DNA of 64,000 nucleotides. It comes from a bacterium. GTDB taxonomy: Bacteria; T1Sed10-126. Every line of letters begins with the position of its first letter. Position 1 is the first letter of the stretch. The stretch covers positions 1 through 64,000 of the forward strand of contig PWHN01000083.1 of the NCBI GenBank assembly GCA_003554945.1. Direction: 5' to 3'. Under the pieces are notes generated by a model. It made no database searches. It was not told the origin of the DNA and saw only the letters and a program-made list of their open reading frames with translations. Of the stretch, positions 1-7,230 are shown one piece after another. The translations under genes were made by a program, and so were the position numbers.

Positions 1-51
1 AAAAGTGTGCTCGGTTTCAACCTCGCCAAAAGTTCGTGACTCTTCAAACAT
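1..51 (-). CDS. 5' end of the gene after exbB (possible ExbD/TolR), truncated by the window
   Basis: An ATG at 51-49 on the minus strand overlaps the last codons of the ExbB-type gene (the AATGTTTGA context holds both the start and the TGA stop). The frame stays open for 17 codons to the window edge. ExbB genes are usually followed by exbD, so position suggests the small ExbD/TolR partner. The visible residues (MFEESRTFGE...) carry no diagnostic motif, so the identity rests on synteny alone. Confidence 0.35.
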   Translation of the reverse strand, partial: MFEESRTFGEVETEHTF

Positions 52-652
52 TGTTTTCCTCTATCAATGAAATAGTCCGCCGCACCCCTACCTCCATGTC
101 GTTAACCATACTGTCCACCTTCGTTTTCAGCAGGTAGTGTAAAAATAGCGCCACAATCCCAACGCTTAAACCGGCTGCGGTGGTCACCAGGGCAGTGTAT
201 ATTCCGCCGGCCAACAGATTGGGATCACCGACTCCGGCCTCGGCGATAATCTGAAATGTCTCGATCATCCCCGCTACCGTACCCAGCAGACCAAGCAGCG
301 GTGAGACCTGGGCAATGAAGTCTATCGTTGGTAAAAACTGTTTTAACCTTAACATTATTTCCTGCCCGGCGTTTTTCATCGCTTCTTCTACCTTATCTGG
401 GCCTGGCGTCTCAACGGAGAGCCCCACTTCTACCATCTCGGCCAGCACACCCGGATAGTTTCGGGCCTTCTCCCGGGCCTCTTCAAAAGCACCCTCGGCC
501 AGGGGGTCTTCGATTGTCTCCCAGAACTCGTCAAAAGGAGTGTGATTCTTGTAAAAAAATAAAAACCGCTCCACTGCAAATGCTACCACCAGTATGGAAC
601 AGAGTCCAATCGGGATCATCAAAATTCCGCCTTCTAAAAGTAGCGAAAACAT
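44..652 (-). CDS. exbB: MotA/TolQ/ExbB-family proton channel protein
   Basis: A 202-aa inner-membrane protein of the MotA/TolQ/ExbB family. These proteins form the proton channel that energises outer-membrane transport (TonB) or envelope integrity (Tol). A first membrane helix is near residues 8-30. A long cytoplasmic acidic stretch follows, then a conserved pair of helices around 105-130 (QVSPLLGLLGTVAGMI, the family signature) and 148-175. Length fits ExbB/TolQ. The start at 652 is supported by a strong GGAGGTGGAGCG just upstream. The next gene begins inside its stop region, which suggests coupled translation with an ExbD-like partner. Whether it serves TonB or Tol cannot be told from this window. 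Confidence 0.88.
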   Translation of the reverse strand: MFSLLLEGGILMIPIGLCSILVVAFAVERFLFFYKNHTPFDEFWETIEDPLAEGAFEEAREKARNYPGVLAEMVEVGLSVETPGPDKVEEAMKNAGQEIMLRLKQFLPTIDFIAQVSPLLGLLGTVAGMIETFQIIAEAGVGDPNLLAGGIYTALVTTAAGLSVGIVALFLHYLLKTKVDSMVNDMEVGVRRTISLIEENNV

Positions 653-668
653 CGCTCCACCTCCAAGG

Positions 669-752
669 TTAGTTTACTAGTTGGCTAGTTTGCTAGTTGG
701 CTAGTTTGCTAGTTTGCTAGTTGGCTAGTTTGTTAGTTGGCTAGTTTATCAG
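669..752. repeat. Tandem repeat, unit about 16 bp (TAGTTTGCTAGTTGGC)
   Basis: About five imperfect copies of a 16-bp unit, itself made of two similar 8-mers (TAGTTTGC and TAGTTGGC), lie directly upstream of the exbB ribosome binding site. A related run (TTAGTTGG) occurs at 11862-11894 after the hydrogenase operon. Nothing coding is seen here. Confidence 0.9.
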
Positions 753-892
753 TATTTTTCACAATTATTCTGCCGCTTCAGCTTGATCTAATTCCTCTCC
801 CCTCGCTCTTGATTTAATTCCTCTCCCCTCCGAGGTAGAGAACACAGGTGAGAAGGGAAGTTGCTTTTGAACTTGATTTTGATCTCCCGAAC

Positions 893-946
893 GTCATTCC
901 GGCCCACGAGCCGGAATCCATCTTGAACTTGATCTTGATTTTCGCT
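893..946. repeat. Dispersed palindrome, GTCATT...AATCCA family
   Basis: GTCATT-CCGGC-loop-GCCGG-AATCCA, followed by the recurring tail TCTTGAACTTGATCTTGATT. The same unit recurs at 3811, 4058, 5758, 16086, 16168 (inverted), 27998, 28045, 28137 (inverted), 32385, 39863 (inverted) and 40276 (inverted), with stems that differ between copies. The rest of 753-1035 holds only short C-rich repeats. Confidence 0.85.
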
Positions 947-1035
947 CAATCCCCCACTCCCCCGCTCTCCCTTCCTCCCGCTCTTACGAACTTTCGCTTC
1001 TCGCACGCTCTCTACTTATAATCGTCCATTCACCC

Positions 1036-2178
1036 TTACTTGTTAAGACGATAACGATTAAAATAAAGCACAACCACAGCAACCAGGGCCACAGCGGCCA
1101 GACCCCAGAACATACCCAGCAAGCCGACGTAGTCGGCCAGCACTCCAGCCATCCCCGCCCCCAGGCTACCAATCGTGTAGTTAGTAAAAAAAGCCACCCC
1201 GTATAACCGGCCGTGCGAACTCACCCCTCCAAACTCCGCCAGGAAACTGTTCACCACCGGCTGGGTCGAGTAATAAACAATTGACCAGAAGATCAGACCG
1301 GCGGCAAAAAACCAGTGGGAGAGCAGGGGCAACAGCAGCAGACTGACCGAATAAAGCACTACCTGGCCGAGATAAAGGGGCCAGAAACGTTTACCGTCGC
1401 CTAAATATCCCCCCAAAAACTGACCGGCAATACCAAAAATTAGGACAAAAGTTGTCACGCCACCAACCGCCGCCAGGTCCATCCCCTCCCAGACCTCGCC
1501 GATACTGTGGGGGATATAAGTTACCACTCCCCGATAGATGAAACCCGTGATACTGTGAGCCAGCAGTAAAACCCACAATTGCTCCCACGGCGGCAATTTT
1601 CCTTTCTTGCGATTAATTCTGGCCTGGGCCGGTGATTCAGGTATAAATAAGAGCAGGAAAAGAGCCAGCGCCGCAAAACCAGCCCCCATCAAAAAGGCGG
1701 CACGCCAGCTATATAACGAGGCGACTGCTCCAGCCAGAGCCGGTGTTACGGCTATCATGAAGTTACCACCGCTGCCGTGCCAGGCAAGAGCCTTACTCTG
1801 TTTGCCCTGGAATGAACCGGCGATCACAGCCAGCGCCAGCGGATGATGCATCCCCCCGGCAAATCCGGCCAGCAGCCAGCCTAATACAAACATCAACGGA
1901 TGGACGGAAAAACCCATTAGAAGGGCCCCGCCAACAATCGCAAGTAGCATCGATAAAAGCAGCAGCTTGCGACTTACTACGTCAGCTAACCAGCCGGTCG
2001 GCAAAGAAGTTATTCCGAACAGGGCAAATCCGGCCGTCCCCACCCAGCCGGCAAAACTCAAGCTCCAGCCAAACTCCGCCCGCACAGCATTTAACACTAC
2101 CGGATAAATTATCACCACTGCGTGCACCGTTCCATGCACAAAACTCAGGGTGAGCAGTCTTAGTCTTTTGATAGACAT
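1036..2178 (-). CDS. Major facilitator superfamily transporter
   Basis: A 380-aa integral membrane carrier with about 12 predicted helices and a hydrophilic break near residues 185-200 between its two six-helix halves. The loop after helix 2 has the MFS motif A pattern (GWLADVVSRKLLL, about residues 62-74). The first half ends with ESPAQ, also typical of the superfamily. The substrate cannot be told; the overall pattern resembles drug or fosmidomycin-resistance type exporters more than sugar carriers. It stands alone on the minus strand, with structured motif copy A in its upstream region in antisense orientation. Confidence 0.85.
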   Translation of the reverse strand: MSIKRLRLLTLSFVHGTVHAVVIIYPVVLNAVRAEFGWSLSFAGWVGTAGFALFGITSLPTGWLADVVSRKLLLLSMLLAIVGGALLMGFSVHPLMFVLGWLLAGFAGGMHHPLALAVIAGSFQGKQSKALAWHGSGGNFMIAVTPALAGAVASLYSWRAAFLMGAGFAALALFLLLFIPESPAQARINRKKGKLPPWEQLWVLLLAHSITGFIYRGVVTYIPHSIGEVWEGMDLAAVGGVTTFVLIFGIAGQFLGGYLGDGKRFWPLYLGQVVLYSVSLLLLPLLSHWFFAAGLIFWSIVYYSTQPVVNSFLAEFGGVSSHGRLYGVAFFTNYTIGSLGAGMAGVLADYVGLLGMFWGLAAVALVAVVVLYFNRYRLNK

Positions 2179-2220
2179 CGTGTAACCGTTTATCTCTTAG
2201 TCCAGCAATTTTTGGTTACC

Positions 2221-2352
2221 GGGGGATAATCACTCTTTTCCCGCGGATTTATACGTTTCCATGGCCCTGGAGGGGCCGAGTATGGAAACGTATACCTCGG
2301 AGTCTCGCCGGATGCGAGAGGAGAATGAGCCGGAAAAGGGTGATTGTCCCCC
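2221..2352 (+). ncRNA. Structured motif, copy A: three-way junction of outer stem plus two hairpins
   Basis: An outer stem of 21 pairs (2221-2241 with 2332-2352, two of them G-T wobbles) encloses two hairpins. The first is 2250-2261 with 2283-2294, extended by GGCCC/GGGCC. The second is 2303-2308 with 2314-2319. The linkers are CGGATTTATA (2244-2253), TATACCTCGGA (2291-2301) and GAGAATGAG (2321-2329). The same linkers in the same order join unrelated stems in copies B and C. It lies between an MFS gene and a nuclease gene, antisense to both. I do not recognise the family; the RNA assignment is inferred from the changing but still paired stems. Confidence 0.6.
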
Positions 2353-2406
2353 TCTATCGCGCTGGTGTCTAATGCGGCATCAACTACCAGAAAAAGAGTC
2401 ATTGGG

Positions 2407-3462
2407 CTACTCGTCCAGGTGGGGCTCGGGTTCAAATACGGGGTTGGCGTGTTCGCTCAACAGTAGCTGTTCGTCCAGCGGATTGCGCAACTCAACCACG
2501 CGCGGGTCCCGTTCCCGGTAATCGTCGTCTCGCTCCGGCGGCTCCGGTAGCTCCGCATCACCGAGACAGTAATCCCAGTGGTCACACTTAATTTCCGATC
2601 CATTTTTTTTCTGAAAGTGACACCACTTGAATTGCTCGTTGCGGGGGTAGTTTTCAACGTCTTCGGAGACGGTAAGCTCACGCACACGCTCGAGCATCAA
2701 GTGTACCGATTCGATTGTCCCAGGGTCAATTTCCTTGAAGACAAACGCGGTCGAACTCTGCGGCGGCTCAGCAAGAAAATGTATCCCAGCTACCTCGGGC
2801 ACCTGGCCGAACGCCTGGTAATATAGCCAGCCATAGACGTCGAGCTGGCGCCCGTAGTCGACGCTTAACGGCGACGAAGAGTTAAAAGGACTCTTACCCG
2901 TCTTGTAGTCAATTATAGCCGTGCGCTCAAACCAGAGCGGATGTTTCTCAAATATTGCGTCAACACCACCGCCGAATAGCCAATTACCGTCAGCGTCGGT
3001 CACCCGCACAGTCAGTTCGTTAGCGTCCGGACTCGACCTATCCCAGGCTTCCTCGTCGGATAGCTTTGTCCGCCGCTTGAGCTGATGAAACCGGCGTAGA
3101 AAAGCGTTCACGTAATTCTGAAACTGCAGCTTCAATTTGTCAGCGTTACGCTTCATTTCCTCTTCAAACTTCCCGGGCAACCCCTCCTGCCAGAGCTCGC
3201 GCGCTTTCTTATTTATCCGCTCGTTAAGGACATTTTTCGCCTTCTTTCCCCCGCCGGCAACCGGCGGCCCCGGGTCGCGGTTGAACTCTTCCACCACCGC
3301 ATGCACAAAAGTTCCTTTTTTCATCGCATAACTGGGCGGCGGCTTCAGCCCTTCAATATACTCGTAAGCCCACATCCGCGGACAACTGTAAAACTTGTTT
3401 ATCTGCGAAGCTGAAAATACCCTCAGCTCGTCTTCTTCCGTCTTAATTTCATCCATCATCAC
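2407..3462 (-). CDS. PD-(D/E)XK nuclease with Fe-S cluster cysteines (RecB/Cas4-like)
   Basis: A 351-aa protein with the motif series of the PDDEXK_1 (RecB C-terminal/Cas4/AddB-like) nucleases: SASQINKFYSCP near the N terminus, His54 in GTFVH, Asp168 in GGVD, Asp185-x-Lys187 in IIDYKTG, and Gln206-xxx-Tyr210. Cys27 with Cys281, Cys293 and Cys299 matches the bipartite cysteine set that holds a 4Fe-4S cluster in this group. The C terminus (310-351) is a strongly acidic tail. AAAGGAG stands 9 nt before the first of three consecutive ATG codons. No helicase, CRISPR array or Cas gene is nearby, so it is an orphan. Motif copies A and B flank it in direct orientation. Confidence 0.85.
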   Translation of the reverse strand: MMMDEIKTEEDELRVFSASQINKFYSCPRMWAYEYIEGLKPPPSYAMKKGTFVHAVVEEFNRDPGPPVAGGGKKAKNVLNERINKKARELWQEGLPGKFEEEMKRNADKLKLQFQNYVNAFLRRFHQLKRRTKLSDEEAWDRSSPDANELTVRVTDADGNWLFGGGVDAIFEKHPLWFERTAIIDYKTGKSPFNSSSPLSVDYGRQLDVYGWLYYQAFGQVPEVAGIHFLAEPPQSSTAFVFKEIDPGTIESVHLMLERVRELTVSEDVENYPRNEQFKWCHFQKKNGSEIKCDHWDYCLGDAELPEPPERDDDYRERDPRVVELRNPLDEQLLLSEHANPVFEPEPHLDE

Positions 3463-3526
3463 TATCGGCTCCTTTTATTTGGCTCTGTAGAAAACCTTAT
3501 AATTTACCTTTTAACTTCGACAGAAG

Positions 3527-3663
3527 GTTTTGGCCCCTTCGTATACGGATTTATAGAAATTAGTAGCCCCGGATGGGCTGATTACTAATTTCTATACCTC
3601 GAACCCAGCCGGTTCATCATAAAAAACCAGCTGGGGAGAATGAGTAGCGAAAGGGTCCAAAAC
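3527..3663 (+). ncRNA. Structured motif, copy B
   Basis: Same architecture as copy A with entirely different stems. The outer stem is 3527-3541 with 3648-3663 (one bulge or mismatch). Hairpin 1 is 3552-3565 with 3583-3596 (14 perfect pairs, extended by GCCC/GGGC). Hairpin 2 is 3604-3609 with 3630-3635, extended by GGTT/AACC. The linkers are CGGATTTATA (3546-3555), TATACCTCGAA (3593-3603) and GAGAATGAG (3636-3644). It lies upstream of the nuclease gene on the opposite strand. Confidence 0.6.
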
Positions 3664-4160
3664 TACACTCCGCTTGGGGATCTCTACAAAGCTTTTTATT
3701 TATAAATCTCACGTTTCTCAACCTTTGATCAGAATAATATTTTCTTCCCATCCCCCTACCTTGCACCTTAGCACCTTTTTGCTCTCCGCTTTTGATCTTG
3801 ACCTCCCGCCGTCATTCCGGCCCCCGAGCCGGAATCCATCTTGAACTTGATCTTGATTTTCGCTCTTTCGCTTCTCACCCATCGTCCTTGACCATAATTT
3901 ACACGCTCTTTTGCTTCTCGCTTCTCTCACGCTCGCTTCTCGCCCTATGCCCCATCGTCCTTGACCTTGATTTACCCGAACTTGCGCCCGCTCACCCGCT
4001 CGCAAGTTCGCCCCTTCGCTCCTGGGCGTTTCCCTCCCTTGACTTTGACTAAAGCTCGTCATTCCGGCCTCCGAGCCGGAATCCAGTGACTTTGACCTTG
4101 ATTTTCGGTCTTTCACCTGCTCGCAAGCTCGCCTCTTCGAGAAACACCCCTTGCCTTTTA
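3664..4160. repeat. Gene-free stretch filled with dispersed repeats
   Basis: It contains two GTCATT...AATCCA palindromes (3811-3839 and 4058-4085) with their CTTGATTTTCGC tails, and several copies of GC-rich words such as CGCTTCTCGC and CTCGCAAG(T/C)TCG. Open frames here (for example 3718-4116 minus) are built from the repeats and are not credible genes. A TATACT at 4163-4168 could be the -10 of the following serpin gene. Confidence 0.75.
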
Positions 4161-4227
4161 ATTATACTCTCTCTACAATTAAACGTGAACCGCTTCAACT
4201 CCAAAACTCGCTAAAGGAGCCAAAAAA

Positions 4228-5445
4228 ATGAAATTATCCGGTAAACTCCTTCTTCTCTTATCCCTTCTTATCCTGACCGGCTTCGCCTGTTTCAACACCA
4301 ATGCCCACTCCAACGACGTCAACCTACCCGACCGTCTAAACCGTTTCGGCCTCGACTTGACCCGCCAGCTTAACGAGGAAACTGAGGACAATCTCTTTCT
4401 CTCCGCCCCCAGCGTCAGTTTCGCTCTCTCCCTGGCCGCCCACGGCGCCGAAGACAAGACCCGGACCGAAATTGCCCAACTGCTTAACGTTGAAGATTTA
4501 CCCGAAACAGAATTTAACCAGCTCTCCCGCGAGCTGCTTGATTCTCTGCTCGCAGCCGACACCGGCGTCGAGCTGCACGTCGCCAACTCTCTCTGGCTCC
4601 AGGAAAATTTTCCTTTCCTTGAAAACTACGTCGAACGCTCACAAGAGTTCTATGACGCCAAGGTTGAAACCGCCGACTTCTTGGACCCCGAAACGGCCCG
4701 CCGCATAAACGACTGGGTCCGCCGCCAGACGCAGGACAAGATAGAAAAGATAGCCGACGAGGATGCTATCCGCGAGCTGATTGCCATGCTCTTCAACGCC
4801 ATCTACTTCGACGGTCAGTGGACAGAGGAATTCGATCCCGACCTGACTCAACCGGAACCTTTTTACCCCGCTGATGCTGACCCCGACACGGTGCCGACCA
4901 TGCAACGCGAGGATGACTTTGCCTACCTCGATAAGGAAGACTTCCAGGCCGTCTCCCTGCCTTACGGCGAGGGCCGTTTCAGTATGGACCTTTACCTGCC
5001 GGACGCCGACACACCGGCAGAGCAATTTGTCAAATCAATAACTTACGAGAAACTTCAAACCTGGCAGGAAGATATGCGCGAACAGGAAGTTGAAGTCAAA
5101 CTTCCCCACTTTGAGATAGAATACGAAAAAGAACTGCGGGAGATTTTGAGAGAAATGGGTATGCGCCAGGCTTTTGAACGCTACGACGCCAACTTTGGCC
5201 GCATGGTCGATTTAGAGGAGCTGACCGAAAACGTCTTCATCGACTTTGTCAAACATAAAAGCTACGTCGAGGTCGACGAACGGGGCACCGAAGCAGCCGC
5301 CGTCACCGGAATCGGCGTCGGCGTCACCGCCGTCCAACCCGAGCCGCCAACCATCCACTTCGACCGCCCCTTCTTCTTCCTCATCCGCGACCACCAAACC
5401 GGCCTCCACCTCTTCACCGGCCTCGTCACGGACCCCACCCAATAA
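4228..5445 (+). CDS. Secreted serpin (serine protease inhibitor family)
   Basis: A 405-aa protein whose body follows the serpin fold throughout: NRFGLDLTRQL, NLFLSAPSVSFALSLAAHGA, ANSLWLQ, FNAIYFDGQW, VSLPYGEGRFSMDLYLP, FVKHKSYVEVDERGTEAAAVTG and the C-terminal FDRPFFFLIRD. The N terminus is a hydrophobic export signal (residues 5-22) with a Cys at 21 that lacks a canonical lipobox. The reactive-loop hinge ERGTEAAAVT has the small residues needed for loop insertion, so it is probably an active inhibitor rather than a dead fold. Counting from the hinge puts P1 at Thr in GVTAV, but the loop is about three residues longer than in antitrypsin, so P1 is uncertain. Start supported by AAAGGAG. Stands alone. 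Confidence 0.95.
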   Translation: MKLSGKLLLLLSLLILTGFACFNTNAHSNDVNLPDRLNRFGLDLTRQLNEETEDNLFLSAPSVSFALSLAAHGAEDKTRTEIAQLLNVEDLPETEFNQLSRELLDSLLAADTGVELHVANSLWLQENFPFLENYVERSQEFYDAKVETADFLDPETARRINDWVRRQTQDKIEKIADEDAIRELIAMLFNAIYFDGQWTEEFDPDLTQPEPFYPADADPDTVPTMQREDDFAYLDKEDFQAVSLPYGEGRFSMDLYLPDADTPAEQFVKSITYEKLQTWQEDMREQEVEVKLPHFEIEYEKELREILREMGMRQAFERYDANFGRMVDLEELTENVFIDFVKHKSYVEVDERGTEAAAVTGIGVGVTAVQPEPPTIHFDRPFFFLIRDHQTGLHLFTGLVTDPTQ

Positions 5446-6000
5446 TCATCATCGTATTCTTCCCCAGGCGTACCTGCCTCTACCACTAACTCCTTGCTCT
5501 TCATTTGATTCCATTCCCCCGCTCTCCCTTTCTCCCGCTCTTACGAACTTTCGCTCCTCGCAATCCCCCGCTCGCCTCTTCGCTCCTTAGCGTTCCCCGC
5601 TTTTGATCTTGATCTCCCCGAACTTTCGCCTGTTCGCATGCTCTCATGCTCGCCTCTTCATGCACTTTCGCCTCTTCGAGCACTCCCGCTCCTCGCCAAT
5701 CCGCGTTCACCTGCGTTAATCTGCGTGCCCACCGCTTTTGATCTTGACCTCCCGCACGTCATTCCGGCCGACGAGCCGGAATCCATCTTAACGATTTACG
5801 ATCTACAATGCTTTTCGACCTTCCTTCATGCCTTTGCGCCTTTGCGTTTTCCGCCCTTGACCTTGATTTACACAAACTTGCGCCTATTCGCCCCCTCTCA
5901 CGCTCGCACGCTCGCCTCTTTGCAATATCGCCCCATCGCCACCTACGTCCACTGGTAGAGAGAAAAAATTAGAAAATCCTCCGACAATGCGTTAAACTTA
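5446..6000. repeat. Gene-free stretch with dispersed repeats
   Basis: About 590 bases between serpin and the VapBC-like pair. It holds a GTCATT...AATCCA palindrome (5758-5785) and many C/T-rich words (CTCGCCTCTTCG, CGCTCCTCGC, TTTGATCTTGA) shared with 753-1030, 3664-4160 and 6720-6850. I see no credible gene. Confidence 0.75.
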
Positions 6001-6036
6001 CTATAGAGCTTTAGAATTTTAAGAAGGGGGTTTATC

Positions 6037-6249
6037 ATGATCACTTCTGAAGTAACAAAACGGCTCGAAGCAATCGAAAATGAGTTAAAAATGATCCGGA
6101 AAGCCTTTACGCCTCAGGGTTCAATAAAAGAACTGGCGGGAAGCTGGAGCGATTACGAGGGGACTAATGGAGAAGATCTGGAAACCCTGAAGAATGAAAT
6201 TTATGAAAATCGCCAAGAATCGTCACAACGATTCAACATAGAACAATGA
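6037..6249 (+). CDS. Putative antitoxin of a VapBC-like pair
   Basis: A 70-aa protein starting after AAGAAGGGGG. It is predicted helical and charged (TKRLEAIENELKMIRKAF), then an acidic tail (DLETLKNEIYENRQESSQ). Its last four bases overlap the start of a PIN-domain gene (ATGA), the usual arrangement of an antitoxin before its toxin. No AbrB, RHH or Phd signature is obvious, so the DNA-binding type is unknown. The assignment is by position and size. Base composition is visibly more AT-rich than the neighbours, hinting at horizontal acquisition. Confidence 0.7.
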   Translation: MITSEVTKRLEAIENELKMIRKAFTPQGSIKELAGSWSDYEGTNGEDLETLKNEIYENRQESSQRFNIEQ

Positions 6250-6644
6250 TTGTAATTGATACTGATGTGGTCATTGATTTCCTTCGCGGAGATAAAGCGG
6301 TTGTAGACTATGTTGAAAAGATTGAAAAGGAGTTAGCCATTACTTCTATCACTTTATCTGAATTATATTACGGGGCTTCTAAGGCACAACAGATGGGCAA
6401 ACATAGAAAACAGATCGGTTCTTTAATAGAGTTTGTCAGAGTTCTTCATACCAGTCATGAAAGCTCCCGTATTTTTGGTGAAACAAAAGCCAAACTTGAA
6501 AACCAGGGAAAAATCGTGGATGATATGGATTTATTGATTGCCTCTATAGTAGAGGCTTATGAATATCAGTTTGTTACCGGTAATATATCACATTTTGAGC
6601 GGATTGATGGACTTGAGGCTTATTCTATAGGACAGGTGATTTAG
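6246..6644 (+). CDS. vapC: PIN-domain ribonuclease toxin (VapC family)
   Basis: A 132-aa PIN-domain protein: VIDTDVVIDFL at the start (Asp5), ITLSELYYG (Glu39) and DDMDLLIAS (Asp95) supply the acidic metal-binding residues. The fourth position is Asn-like (VTGNISHFERI, where TND.HF is common). VapC proteins are Mg-dependent endoribonucleases that cut tRNA or rRNA when freed from their antitoxin. It overlaps the upstream antitoxin by 4 nt, so the two are translationally coupled. The catalytic set looks intact. Confidence 0.92.
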   Translation: MIVIDTDVVIDFLRGDKAVVDYVEKIEKELAITSITLSELYYGASKAQQMGKHRKQIGSLIEFVRVLHTSHESSRIFGETKAKLENQGKIVDDMDLLIASIVEAYEYQFVTGNISHFERIDGLEAYSIGQVI

Positions 6645-6866
6645 TCTCCCCTATCACGGTAATCAAGTGTAGTTATCATTTCTCCCTCTTAGCCAGCCAC
6701 TCTTTGAATTAACGATATCTCGTTGATGTATCTTTTCGCCTCTGCTCTCCTTCACAATCCCCGCCCTTGCCCTTGATTTTCCCGAACTTTCGCCTGTTCG
6801 CAGGTTCGCAAGCTCGCCTGTTCACGCTCCGCGCCCAGCGCCCTGCTCCCCGCGCCCCCCGTACAT

Positions 6867-6914
6867 AAAAAAAGTGGGGAGGGTCGGCCGTAAGAACTGA
6901 CCGACCCTCCTCAC
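6867..6914 (-). terminator. Strong intrinsic terminator
   Basis: On the minus strand a GC-rich stem (GTGAGGAGGGTCGG pairing with CCGACCCTCCCCAC) around a 9-nt loop is followed by seven T. It closes the transcript that contains the structured region 6915-7037. The stretch 6645-6866 before it holds only GC-rich dispersed words and no gene. Confidence 0.85.
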
Positions 6915-7037
6915 TGTGGGTGGGACTTCTATGTGAATTGTAAGCCCCATTAAAGGTCGCCCGCTTACTTGTCCGTGGAGCGACCCCGGTTCCCGGGCCT
7001 TTCAGCCGTTAGGCCTACCGAGCCCAGGAACCTTAAC
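6915..7037 (-). ncRNA. Possible stand-alone structured RNA (6S-like at best)
   Basis: Read on the minus strand, this begins with a GC-rich hairpin (GGTTCC-GGGC with GCCC-GGAACC, 6993-7036). It continues with GGTCGC...GCGACC and GTAAGC...GCTTAC pairings that compete or overlap, and runs straight into the terminator at 6867-6914. It lies about 200 nt beyond the porin stop and has no open frame. Size, compactness and its own terminator fit a small RNA such as 6S, but I cannot confirm the 6S central bubble and the family remains open. A structured porin 3' UTR is the alternative. Confidence 0.4.
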
Positions 7038-7054
7038 TTGTAACTGTTACCTTA

Positions 7055-7200
7055 TTCCCTCTCCCCCTAAAGGAAGAGGGTCACATGTGCCTTTTCCCTT
7101 ATCCCCTCTCCCCTGGAGGGAGAGGGTCAGGGTGAGGGGGAAAACGGTTTTGACAACCGCCTTCCACCCCCCTTTGTGTTTCCCCCCGTCAAGGGGGGGA
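7055..7200. repeat. Dispersed GGGAGAGGG / CCCCTCTCCC palindromes
   Basis: Three inverted units (CCCTCTCCCCCTAAAGG..., CCCCTCTCCCCTGGAGGG, TTTCCCCCCGTCAAGGGGGG) of a family repeated at 19660-19790, 26680-26712, 33558-33598 and 55553-55615. Not coding. Confidence 0.8.
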
Positions 7201-7230
7201 ATATTAAGAAAACAGTTACCTTAACTCAGC

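Noticed and set aside
2221-2352. Hammerhead, twister or glmS-type ribozyme reading of the junction motif
   Set aside because: The hammerhead core words (CTGANGA and GAAA in place) and other known catalytic cores do not fit the linkers; cleavage is left as a test, not a claim.
3718-4116. 132-aa open frame in the gap before serpin
   Set aside because: Built entirely from dispersed GTCATT-family repeats; the same peptide pieces appear in other gaps.
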